From Lachnospiraceae bacterium (GTDB lineage: Bacteria > Bacillota > Clostridia > Lachnospirales > Lachnospiraceae): DNA of 12,301 bases. Below, piece after piece: positions 1-7,668 of the stretch; the stretch's first letter is position 1, and each line of letters opens with the position of its first letter. Under the pieces are notes generated by a model. The model saw nothing but the letters and a program-made list of their open reading frames with translations. It was not told the origin of the DNA and did no database searches. Position numbers and translations under genes: made by a program. The stretch is taken from NCBI GenBank assembly GCA_900770345.1, contig CAAGKF010000153.1:1-12301 (forward strand). Direction: 5' to 3'.

Positions 1-142
1 GTTTTTCAATCGTTTGCCTTGTGCGGAAGGGAATCGGAAAGTTCCGCGGCGTAATGGTGACAGATTCCTGATAGGAAAATTCAAGATCGAGGTTGCGTCC
101 GAAGTAATGATCCTTTTTCTGATAGGTTGCGCAGGTACACAT
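1..142 (-). CDS. Choloylglycine hydrolase family protein (bile salt hydrolase / penicillin V acylase-like), N-terminus only
   Basis: The minus strand reads from an ATG at 142-140 leftward without a stop to the window edge, giving 47 residues that begin MCTCATYQKKDHYFGRNLD. This is the N-terminal signature of Ntn-hydrolase linear amide C-N hydrolases, which deconjugate bile salts or cleave penicillin V and related amides. Cys2 is the catalytic nucleophile, exposed once Met1 is removed. Arg16 and Asp19 in the FGRNLD segment match further active-site residues of the family, and the VTITPRNFP stretch is also typical. The start is fixed by the Cys at position 2 and by a strong AGGAAGGAGG ribosome binding site (complement of 150-159), 7 nt upstream. 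No signal peptide is seen, as expected for the cytoplasmic enzymes. It is transcribed away from everything else in the window and is probably a host gene bordering the accessory region. Bile salt and penicillin V substrates cannot be told apart from this fragment. Confidence 0.88.
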   Translation of the reverse strand, partial: MCTCATYQKKDHYFGRNLDLEFSYQESVTITPRNFPIPFRTRQTIEK

Positions 143-149
143 AGTTTAG

Positions 150-159
150 CCTCCTTCCT
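150..159 (-). promoter_or_regulatory. Strong ribosome binding site of the choloylglycine hydrolase gene
   Basis: On the minus strand the sequence reads AGGAAGGAGG, 7 nt before the ATG at 142. It settles the start codon and shows that this strand, not the open plus-strand frame over the same bases, is the coding one. Confidence 0.8.
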
Positions 160-456
160 GCATGGTTGTATCAGCGGGATATTTGTTGTTTCGTGCCCTT
201 ATTCTAGTTCATCGGCACGGAAAATTCCTGTCTTGACAAGAAAAGGCGGAAAACGGGTGGCGGAGCAAATGAGACAGTCGCTGTATCTTTGCGTGCATAA
301 TATGGGGCCAGTACTGCTTTGGGGCACATGCGGATGCGAAAAAAAGTTGTTGTATGAATGAGTTATTCGAGTGGAAAGTGCAAAGAAAATGGATATGAAA
401 AAGTAGTGGGCTGGCCGGGATATGCTATTTGGGAAGGCAGGATGGTGGACGTGAAT
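160..456. other. Divergent intergenic region without a recognisable gene
   Basis: This stretch lies between the leftward hydrolase gene and the rightward AlbA-type pseudogene and should hold both promoters. I see no convincing pair of -35 and -10 hexamers. The best minus-strand -10 candidate is TAGAAT (complement of 201-206), about 59 nt before the hydrolase start, with no good -35. A plus-strand TTGACA at 233-238 has no matching -10, and a CATAAT at 291-300 has no matching -35. The open frame continuing upstream of 457 does not resemble the start of the pseudogene's family. Confidence 0.4.
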
Positions 457-1614
457 ATGCCTGAGAAACAAAATGTTGAGTGGGAATTGAAATGGAAAGA
501 TGAGTACCTTGAGTGGATTTGTGCCTTCGCGAATGCACAGGGCGGGGAAATCAATATTGGATGTGATGATGGTGAAAATGGTGTTGGGGTTTCCAATGCC
601 CGGAAGCTGATGGAAGATATTCCCAATAAGGTGCGGGAAGCTATGGGAATTGCCGTGGATGTAAATCTGCTGGAGAAAGACGGGCTTCCATATATTGAGA
701 TCGATGTACCTGCGTATCCGGTAGGTATCAGCTGCAAGGGCATTTACTATTATCGCAGCGGCAGTACGCGGCAGAAGCTGTAGGGGCCGGCTGGATACGT
801 TCCTTCTTCGCAGGCGTGGAGTGTCGTGAGACAATATGCCGTTTCCTTCGTTTCGGATGGAGGATGTAGATGACGGTGAGGTGGAACGGTAACGTAAACT
901 TGCGGGAAAGCAGGGCGTATTGATCCCCATTTGCTTGATGAGCCAAAAGAAGTTCTTTTGTGAAAGCTGCACCTTGTAAATAATGGCTATTTGACGAATG
1001 CGGCGATGCTGTTGTTTGCGAAGGATCCGCAGGACTTTCAGCAGGGTGCCTACATCAAGGTGGGCTACTTTGAGAATGATGCGGATCTTCTGTATTAGGA
1101 TGAGATTCATGGCTCGCTGCTGGAACAGGTGGATAAGGCAATTGAGGTTATCTATCTGAAATACATGAAGGCGAAGATTTCCTATGAGGGGATCCAGAGG
1201 ATTGAGAGGTATTTTGTGCCGGAGGCGGCGCTGCGGGAGGCGCTGCTGAATGCGGTGTGTCACAAGCAGTATGAGTCCTATATCCCTGTTCAGGTCAGCG
1301 TCTATGAAGACGGTCTGCCGGATCCGGAATATGCGGTGCATCCCGGGTATATCATGATCAAATTTACGGCTTCGGAAGACAGAATCGTGAGGATAAACGG
1401 TAATAGCCATGATACGGAAAGAGATCATCCGGAAGATAAGGAAAAGAAGATATTGAAACTACTGCCATCAGATCCTTCACTCACGGTGACCCAGCTTTCT
1501 GAAAAGCTTGGTTGCAGCTGAAGGACGGTCGCAGCCTGTCTGAAAAAACTGAAAGAGAAATATAAGATTGTACGCGTCGGTTCCAGCCGTAAAGGCTACT
1601 GGCGCATAGTATAG
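457..1614 (+). pseudogene. Decayed AlbA_2/Schlafen-type ATP-binding transcriptional regulator
   Basis: Conceptual pieces in three frames together resemble the AlbA_2-domain 'ATP-binding / putative transcriptional regulator' family, normally one continuous protein of roughly 450 residues. The first piece (457-780) holds the AlbA_2 part, with WICAFANAQGGEINIGCDD and the YYRSGSTRQKL end. The reading then stops at TAG 781, loses 2 nt near 787-791, and continues through a TGA at 827 and a TAA at 890. A 1-nt loss near 916 shifts it to the third frame, which runs to 1614 through stops at 961, 1096 and 1519. Recognisable later parts are AMLLFAKDPQDFQQGAYIK, ALREALLNAVCHKQYES and a C-terminal winged-helix segment (TVTQLSEKLGCS, then KKLKEKYKIVRVGSSRKGYW). 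Between VYED (near 1308) and GLPDPEY about 55-60 residues that I expect from relatives, the ATPase-like part, are missing. The gene is not functional. Start chosen at MPEKQN, the usual family start; an in-frame ATG at 442 is also possible. Confidence 0.85.
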
Positions 1615-1618
1615 AAAA

Positions 1619-1647
1619 GATCGTTCACTCCCCCAGGGTGAACGATC
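1619..1647. terminator. Perfect inverted repeat, possible terminator
   Basis: GATCGTTCAC at 1619-1628 is exactly complementary to GTGAACGATC at 1638-1647, giving a 10-bp stem that can extend by two pairs around a CCCCA loop. It starts 5 nt after the last codon of the AlbA-type pseudogene, where a terminator would be expected. On the plus strand it is followed by GGGTGAATAA, not a T run, so it would be a poor intrinsic terminator rightward. On the minus strand it is followed by TTTT. It could also be an operator or a structure left over from the decayed gene. Confidence 0.45.
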
Positions 1648-1928
1648 GGGTGAATAATTTGATCGGTGATATTCACATACCCTCATTTTTTCTTCGCTTT
1701 GCTTGCATAGGCAGAAAAATGTGACGGCGAATGTTTAAAATAGAACTTGAATAAGTGGGGGACAGATCATTATGAATAAGTAACAGTCGGCGAAGGAGTA
1801 CGAGGATTAGATTCTGGTCTTCAGCTTTTCTAAGCCCTGCTGCTTTGAAATGATGATCATGTCAGAGGTCGTTGGATTCGAAGTATTGATAAATAACATC
1901 AATGCGTACACGAAATGGAGAATTTTTG
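1648..1928 (+). other. Leader region of the defence operon, with a possible decayed small ORF at 1772-1945
   Basis: The promoter of the downstream operon should lie here, but only weak candidates are visible: TTGAAT (1747-1752) with CATTAT (1769-1774, 16-nt spacer), and TTGGAT (1872-1877) with TAACAT (1894-1899). A good ribosome binding site, GGGGGA, sits 8 nt before an ATG at 1772. That ATG opens a frame interrupted by TAA at 1781 and TAG at 1808, which then reads ILVFSFSKPCCFEMMIMSEV and onward to a stop at 1943, overlapping the helicase start. The arrangement looks like a small gene spoiled by two nonsense changes. I do not recognise its family, and it may be chance. Confidence 0.35.
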
Positions 1929-4900
1929 ATGGAAACATTCAATAATACGACGAAAGTAGTAAAGGACGATCTTGTTAGAAAAATAAAATCCGGAAGCAAA
2001 GTATCGATCGCTGCGGGGTGTTTCTCCATTTATGCGTATCAGGCGCTGAAGGATGAGCTGGAGAATTGCGAGGAATTCCGCTTCATCTTTACATCACCGA
2101 CTTTCGTTGCAGAAAAGACGCCGAAGGAGCGGAAAGAGTTTTATATTCCCCGTTTGCATCGGGAGAAAAGCTTATATGGGACAGAGTTTGAGGTGCGCCT
2201 TCGCAATGAGCTGAAGCAGAAAGCTGTTGCAAAAGAGTGTGCTGACTGGATGCGCCGCAAGGCTTCCTTTCGAACCAATACGACCAGAGAGGGAATGAAT
2301 AATTTCCTTGTTGTGGAGAATCCGGAGGATACCTATACTTACATGCCGATGAATTTCTTTACGGCTGTTGATCTTGGGTGTGAGCGCGGTAACAATATCA
2401 GCAACATGGTGACCCGGTTTGAGAATCCGGCCAGCAAAGAATTCCTGAATCTCTTTGAGACTGTCTGGAATGATAAAGAAAAACTCGCGGACGTAACGAA
2501 TGAAGTTATTGACATGATCTCTACGGTCTATCAGGAGAATTCTCCGGAACTAATCTATTTCATGACGCTCTATAACATCTTCAGTGAGTTCCTCGATGAC
2601 ATTTCGGAGGATGTTCTTCCCAATGAGGCGACTGGGTTCAAGGAAAGTGTGATCTGGAATAAACTTTACAATTTCCAGAAGGATGCTGCTCTTGGCATTA
2701 TCAATAAGCTTGAACAATACAATGGCTGTATCCTCGCTGACAGTGTCGGACTCGGCAAGACGTTCACGGCACTTGCCGTCATTAAGTATTACGAAGGCAG
2801 GAACAAGAATGTACTTGTCCTATGCCCGAAGAAGCTCTCGGAGAACTGGATGACCTATCGTGGGAATCTGGTAAACAACCCTCTGGCTGCTGATCGGTTC
2901 CGCTATGATGTCCTCTATCATACGGATCTTTCCAGAAACAGTGGCATGACACCAATTGGACTGCCAATCGACAGGATCAACTGGGGAAACTACGACCTGG
3001 TTGTGATTGATGAGAGCCATAATTTCCGTAACGGAAACGGAACCAATACTCATGGCGGAGAAAGAGAAAACCGGTATATGCGGTTAATGAATCGCGTGAT
3101 AAAGCCTGGCGTGCGAACCAAGGTGCTGATGCTTTCTGCTACACCGGTAAATAACCGATTCAATGATCTTCGCAATCAGCTAGCACTTGCATATGAAGGC
3201 AATCCGGAGGAAATCAATGAGAAGCTGAACACAAAGTCTGACATTGACACGATCTTCCGGCAGGCACAGAAGGTCTATAACGCATGGTGCAAACTCCCGG
3301 AAAAGGAACGGACAACACAGAACCTTCTGTCGCAGCTTGATTTTGATTTTTTTGAAGTGCTGGATGCTGTTACCATTGCCAGATCCCGACACCATATTCA
3401 GACCTATTACGATACGAAGGATATTGGGACTTTTCCAATGCGCAATAAACCAATCTCTCTGTATCCGAAACTGACAGATAAGAAAGGCGCCATCAACTAT
3501 AAGGAAGTATATGAGTGTTTATCGGATCTGAAGCTTACGATCTATACGCCGACCCAGTTCATTTTACCGAGTAAACTCTCAAAATATCTGTCTGAAGAAG
3601 AGACCGAAAACTTCCGAAAGGGTCGTGAGACTGGTATTCAGCGTCTGATGAGTATTAACCTTCTGAAACGGATGGAAAGTTCTGTTCATTCCTTCCTTCT
3701 GACGGTGAAGCGGGTGTACCTGTATCTTTATGATACAAATCAGATCATCAGCAATTTTATCCAGAATGGAACAGGGAATCTGGATGAGATGACAGACCTT
3801 TCAGGATCTATAGAAGACTTTGATGACGACGATCAGAACACTGATTTCTTCTCCGTTGGGAAGAAAGTGCGGATCGATCTCCGGGACATGGATTACATTT
3901 CGTGGAAACGCGATATGGATGCGGATCTTGATACGTTATCCGTCCTTGTCAGTATGGTTGAGGATATTACGCCGGAATACGATTACAAGCTGAACCAGCT
4001 CCTGAAAGTGATTAAGGAGAAAGAGGGAAACCCGATCAATCCGGGTAACAGGAAGATTCTAATCTTCACGGCATTCGCAGATACCGCCGAGTATCTCTAT
4101 GAAAATATCGCACCGAGAGCAAAAGAACTTGGCCTGAATACTGCACTGGTTACCGGCAGTGTGGAGGGAAGGACAACGATTCCGAATTTCCAGCCAGAAA
4201 TGAATCATGTTCTTACCTGTTTCTCTCCAATGTCGAAGGACAGGGACGTCCTCTATCCGAAAGACAAGGACAAGAACATTGATATTCTGATCGGTACGGA
4301 CTGTATCTCCGAAGGGCAGAACCTGCAGGACTGTGATTACTGCATTAACTATGATATTCACTGGAATCCGGTTCGTATCATTCAGAGGTTTGGACGAATT
4401 GACCGTATTGGCAGCAAGAATAAAGTGATTCAGCTTGTTAACTTTTGGCCGGACCTGACGCTGGATGAGTATATCAACCTGAAGGCGAGAGTCGAGACGA
4501 GGATGCGCATTTCCGTTATGACTTCGACTGGTGATGATGATCTGATCAATCAGGATGAGAAAGGGGATCTTGAATATCGGAAGGCGCAGCTCAAGAAGCT
4601 GCAGGAGGAAGTCGTTGATCTGGAAGATATGACGAGTGGCATTTCCATCATGGATCTCGGACTGAATGATTTCCGGATGGATCTGCTTTCCTACATGAAA
4701 GAGCATCCGGATATTGATCGCCTGCCATTTGGTATCCATGCCGTGGCACATGGAGAGAAACCGGGTGTCATCTTCGTGCTGAAGAATGTGAATACGAAGA
4801 TCAATATCAAGAACCAGAACCGGCTTCATCCGTTTTACATGGTGTATGTCGGAATGGACGGTGAGATTATTACAAATCATCTGCAGCCAAAGGATACACT

Positions 4901-5159
4901 GGATGAGATGCGTCATATCGCCAGAGGCAAGGATGTTCCGGATGCTGACCTGTGCCGGCTGTTCAATAAAAAAACGAAAGATGGCAGGGACATGGGCAGC
5001 GTATCAAAACTTCTGGAAGCTGCCATTGGCTCGATTATTGAAGCCAAGGATGAGGAAGATATCTCAAGCTTCTTCTCTGCTGGGGAGACAACATTTCAGT
5101 CTGGCGGTTTCTCCGGGTTGGAAGATTTTGAACTGATTTGTTTTATGGTGGTGATGTAA
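1929..5159 (+). CDS. SNF2-like superfamily 2 helicase with degenerate PLD-like N-terminal domain
   Basis: This 1076-residue protein is probably a DNA-dependent ATPase/translocase acting in the same defence complex as the genes after it. Residues about 1-180 (with GSKVSIAAGCFSIYAYQAL at 22-40) resemble the phospholipase-D-like N-terminus of 'helicase-related' proteins, but I see no HxK catalytic motif, so this part is probably non-catalytic. The helicase core shows motif I DSVGLGKT (271-278), motif II DESH (361-364), motif III SATP (403-406), a second RecA lobe starting near IFTAF (712-716), and motif VI QRFGRIDRIG (819-828). An insert between the lobes carries an acidic run, EDFDDDDQ (629-636). 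The start at 1929 is preferred over an ATG at 1902 because GGAG (1917-1920) lies 8 nt before it and the protein then begins like its relatives. Its stop codon directly abuts the next ATG. Substrate and partners are inferred from context; DrmD of DISARM is also SNF2-like, but the other DISARM genes are absent. Confidence 0.88.
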   Translation: METFNNTTKVVKDDLVRKIKSGSKVSIAAGCFSIYAYQALKDELENCEEFRFIFTSPTFVAEKTPKERKEFYIPRLHREKSLYGTEFEVRLRNELKQKAVAKECADWMRRKASFRTNTTREGMNNFLVVENPEDTYTYMPMNFFTAVDLGCERGNNISNMVTRFENPASKEFLNLFETVWNDKEKLADVTNEVIDMISTVYQENSPELIYFMTLYNIFSEFLDDISEDVLPNEATGFKESVIWNKLYNFQKDAALGIINKLEQYNGCILADSVGLGKTFTALAVIKYYEGRNKNVLVLCPKKLSENWMTYRGNLVNNPLAADRFRYDVLYHTDLSRNSGMTPIGLPIDRINWGNYDLVVIDESHNFRNGNGTNTHGGERENRYMRLMNRVIKPGVRTKVLMLSATPVNNRFNDLRNQLALAYEGNPEEINEKLNTKSDIDTIFRQAQKVYNAWCKLPEKERTTQNLLSQLDFDFFEVLDAVTIARSRHHIQTYYDTKDIGTFPMRNKPISLYPKLTDKKGAINYKEVYECLSDLKLTIYTPTQFILPSKLSKYLSEEETENFRKGRETGIQRLMSINLLKRMESSVHSFLLTVKRVYLYLYDTNQIISNFIQNGTGNLDEMTDLSGSIEDFDDDDQNTDFFSVGKKVRIDLRDMDYISWKRDMDADLDTLSVLVSMVEDITPEYDYKLNQLLKVIKEKEGNPINPGNRKILIFTAFADTAEYLYENIAPRAKELGLNTALVTGSVEGRTTIPNFQPEMNHVLTCFSPMSKDRDVLYPKDKDKNIDILIGTDCISEGQNLQDCDYCINYDIHWNPVRIIQRFGRIDRIGSKNKVIQLVNFWPDLTLDEYINLKARVETRMRISVMTSTGDDDLINQDEKGDLEYRKAQLKKLQEEVVDLEDMTSGISIMDLGLNDFRMDLLSYMKEHPDIDRLPFGIHAVAHGEKPGVIFVLKNVNTKINIKNQNRLHPFYMVYVGMDGEIITNHLQPKDTLDEMRHIARGKDVPDADLCRLFNKKTKDGRDMGSVSKLLEAAIGSIIEAKDEEDISSFFSAGETTFQSGGFSGLEDFELICFMVVM

Positions 5160-5792
5160 ATGATCGATTTCCCGAAAAGTACAGTTGTGCATCGGCGGTT
5201 GCCCAAGGAGGCGTTCTATAAACACTTATCTCTTGCAGCAACGCTGAAAACAAAGTTTGTAACTGACGTTGACCGGATCGTGGTAGAAAACAGTCTGACC
5301 CAGAAAAATCTGAATCTGGCAAAAGAGTCAGAAATTAAGGAGATCATGCTATTGTCCATTGCTCTCAGAAAGCAGGATTTCGATGGAAAGATTGTAGAGG
5401 TGATTGCGCACCAAAACCCACATAAACTTATCTTCCTTCTCGAGTATGAGAATGAATGTCAACTGGCAGTTTATCACAGCAAGCTGTACCGGACAGAATG
5501 GATGAAAGAACAGGATCTGTCACTGAGGCTTTCAGGAAATACGCTGAATGAAATATGGGATGATCTGGTTCGGCAGATTGCGATCTCTTCCGAAGCAGTA
5601 CTAAAACAAGAAGGCCAGACAATTGATGAGCAATTAAAAACGCAGGACGAAATCAACCGATTGAACAAGTTGATAACGAAAACAGAAACGGCAGCATGGA
5701 AAGAACAGCAGCCTAAGAAGCGGTTTGAATTATATACAGAGCTGCAGAACTACAAGGAACAATTGGAGGAAATCACACATGGAAAAGCTTAA
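5160..5792 (+). CDS. DUF4391 domain-containing protein
   Basis: This 210-residue protein matches the DUF4391 pattern as I know it: an N-terminal FPKSTVVHRRLPKEAFYKHL, a central hydrophobic HKLIFLLEYEN followed by an aromatic-rich segment ending YRTEWM, and a C-terminal charged helical region (about residues 160-208) containing KEQQPKKRFELYTELQNYK. No catalytic motif is obvious, nor any signal peptide or membrane segment, so it is a cytoplasmic protein of unknown function. The ATG follows the helicase stop with no gap, and its last 14 nt overlap the methyltransferase start, which implies translational coupling. From family knowledge, DUF4391 proteins commonly sit beside this helicase type and type III Mod/Res genes. 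A structural or adaptor role between helicase and methyltransferase is a guess from that. Confidence 0.82.
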   Translation: MIDFPKSTVVHRRLPKEAFYKHLSLAATLKTKFVTDVDRIVVENSLTQKNLNLAKESEIKEIMLLSIALRKQDFDGKIVEVIAHQNPHKLIFLLEYENECQLAVYHSKLYRTEWMKEQDLSLRLSGNTLNEIWDDLVRQIAISSEAVLKQEGQTIDEQLKTQDEINRLNKLITKTETAAWKEQQPKKRFELYTELQNYKEQLEEITHGKA

Positions 5793-7668
5793 GATGCATA
5801 CCCCAGATCTGGCAGACGAGAATTATAAGAAGTTGGCAGCACTCTTTCCGGATGCAGTTACAGAGACAATTGACGAAAATGGGAAAGTTGTTCGGGCAAT
5901 CGATAAGGATGTCCTGATGCAGGAAATCAACGCACAGGTAGTTGATGATGGACAGGAACGCTATCAGTTCACATGGCCCGACAAGAGAAAGTCTGTCGTA
6001 TTGGCAAATGCGCCGATTGCAAAGACACTGCGTTTTGAACAGGAAAAGTCTGTCGGAAGAGATGGAACACCAGGCGGAACTGACTCCGAGAACATTTACA
6101 TTGAAGGCGATAATCTGGATGCATTGAAGCTTCTACAGGAGACGTATCTTGGAAAAGTGAAGATGATATACATCGATCCTCCCTACAATACAGGGAACGA
6201 TTTTATTTATGAAGATGATTTTTCTCAGAGTGTAATTGAATATGCAGATAATAGTGGTCAGACGGATGAAAACGGGAATCAGTTGGTACAGAATAGTGAA
6301 AGCAATGGGAGATTTCATACCGCTTGGCTTAACATGATTTATCCTAGAATTCGATTGGCTAAGGATCTTCTGACAGAGTATGGGATTATATTTATTAGTA
6401 TTAATGAAAATGAAGTTACTAATCTTACAAAAGCTTGTGATGAAATATTCGGAAGTGAGTGTCATGTTGCAACTTTTGTATGGAAAAACAAATATGGGCC
6501 AGGAGCTTTTACCAAAGGTGTAGCTTCATTACATGAGTATATAGTTTGCTACGCAAAGCATTATCCAGATAATGTAGAAGCTGAGTTGTCCGAGGATGAA
6601 CAGAAAAAATACAATAAGAGAGATGAAAAATATGAGAAAAGAGGAGGATATATAACTCAACCTCTAGCTACAAGAAGTAAGGATGATAGGCCTAACCTTG
6701 TCTATCCGCTAGTTCATAATGGAATAGAGATATGGCCTAATAAGCAATGGATTTGGTCTAAAGATCGTCTTTATGCTGCGTATGAAAATGATGATCTTGT
6801 TATAAATGAAAAGAACGGGGAATATAGTGTGCGTTTTAAACAGTACCTTAAGGATGAAAATGGAAAAATACGTAAGGGTAAACCGTTATCGTTAATCACT
6901 TCTTGCTTTAACCAAGATGGAACAAGTGAGATTGAGCAGCTTTTTGGAAGTAGAGTATTTGATTTTCCTAAACCAACTCGGTTAATTAAAGACTTACTTT
7001 CTTTAACAATAAATGAAGATGAAAGTGATGAGTATATTGTTTTGGATTTCTTTTCTGGAGCAGCTTCTACGGCAGATGCTCTTTTACAACTGAATTCTGA
7101 GGATAATGGAAAAAGAAAATATATAATGGTTCAACTTCCGGCTAATACAGAAAATAATAATTTAGCTGTAGAGGCAGGCTACAAAACAATCTGTGATATC
7201 GGCGAAGAACGTATCCGTCGTGCTGGAAAGAAAATCAAAGAGGAAACCGGTGCAGACATCGACTACGGATTCCGCTGCTTTAAGGTCGATTCCTCAAATA
7301 TGAAGGACGTGTATTATCGCCCTGCAGATATTGGTCAGATGAATCTGGATCAGTTTACTGACAACATTAAGGAGGATCGCACACCGGAAGATCTCTTGAT
7401 TCAGGTGATGCTTGATCTTGGAGTGTTGCTGTCTTCAAAAGTTGAGCAGACAGAAATTGCTGGGAAGAAAGTGTTCTCGGTTGCCGATGGATATCTGATC
7501 GCATGCTTTGATAATGATGTTACAGATGAGGTTGTTACTGCTATTGCCAAGCGACACCCGTTCTATGCTGTATTCCGGGACAGTTCAATGGCAAATGACA
7601 GCGTGGCCGCAAACTTTGAGCAGATTTTTGACACTTACAGTCCGCAGACCGTCAGGAAGGTGCTGTGA
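5779..7668 (+). CDS. mod: Type III restriction-modification methyltransferase (Mod), beta-class DNA methylase
   Basis: This 629-residue protein is close in length to the classic type III Mod subunits. It should recognise the target sequence and transfer a methyl group from S-adenosylmethionine to an adenine amino group, protecting the host and directing Res. Motif IV DPPYNTGND (133-141) comes before motif I DFFSGAAST (423-431), the order of the beta class, with a large target recognition domain between them. The C-terminal part, with GEERIRRAGKKIKEETGADI and a DVTDEVVTAIAKRHP segment, matches the usual Mod tail. The start at 5779 has GGAGGA (5765-5770) 8 nt upstream, while the longer frame to 5725 lacks this support. 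It overlaps DUF4391 by 14 nt, and its TGA overlaps the next ATG by one base. Positions 6181-7200 are much more AT-rich than the rest (see findings). No simple repeats suggesting phase variation are visible. Confidence 0.93.
   Translation: MEKLKMHTPDLADENYKKLAALFPDAVTETIDENGKVVRAIDKDVLMQEINAQVVDDGQERYQFTWPDKRKSVVLANAPIAKTLRFEQEKSVGRDGTPGGTDSENIYIEGDNLDALKLLQETYLGKVKMIYIDPPYNTGNDFIYEDDFSQSVIEYADNSGQTDENGNQLVQNSESNGRFHTAWLNMIYPRIRLAKDLLTEYGIIFISINENEVTNLTKACDEIFGSECHVATFVWKNKYGPGAFTKGVASLHEYIVCYAKHYPDNVEAELSEDEQKKYNKRDEKYEKRGGYITQPLATRSKDDRPNLVYPLVHNGIEIWPNKQWIWSKDRLYAAYENDDLVINEKNGEYSVRFKQYLKDENGKIRKGKPLSLITSCFNQDGTSEIEQLFGSRVFDFPKPTRLIKDLLSLTINEDESDEYIVLDFFSGAASTADALLQLNSEDNGKRKYIMVQLPANTENNNLAVEAGYKTICDIGEERIRRAGKKIKEETGADIDYGFRCFKVDSSNMKDVYYRPADIGQMNLDQFTDNIKEDRTPEDLLIQVMLDLGVLLSSKVEQTEIAGKKVFSVADGYLIACFDNDVTDEVVTAIAKRHPFYAVFRDSSMANDSVAANFEQIFDTYSPQTVRKVL

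Noticed and set aside
14..361. A 115-codon plus-strand frame at the left edge.
   Set aside because: The opposite strand encodes a clear choloylglycine hydrolase start with its ribosome binding site over the same bases, and the frame has no family resemblance.
199..1428. A 409-codon open frame on the minus strand across the AlbA-type pseudogene.
   Set aside because: Its translation resembles no family and is low-complexity, while the plus strand carries clear AlbA-family pieces; it is an antisense shadow that is open because of codon bias.
457..1614. Stop-codon reassignment as the reason for in-frame stops (one TGA falls where relatives have Trp).
   Set aside because: TAA and TAG stops and two frameshifts occur in the same gene, and the large neighbouring genes use the ordinary code.
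4059..4916. Long minus-strand frames inside the helicase gene, and likewise at 10297-11214 inside res.
   Set aside because: They lie opposite conserved helicase and res coding sequence, lack ribosome binding sites, and translate to nothing recognisable.
5779..7668. Phase-variable (simple-repeat) mod gene.
   Set aside because: I looked for runs of short tandem repeats near the start and in the body of mod and found none long enough to slip.
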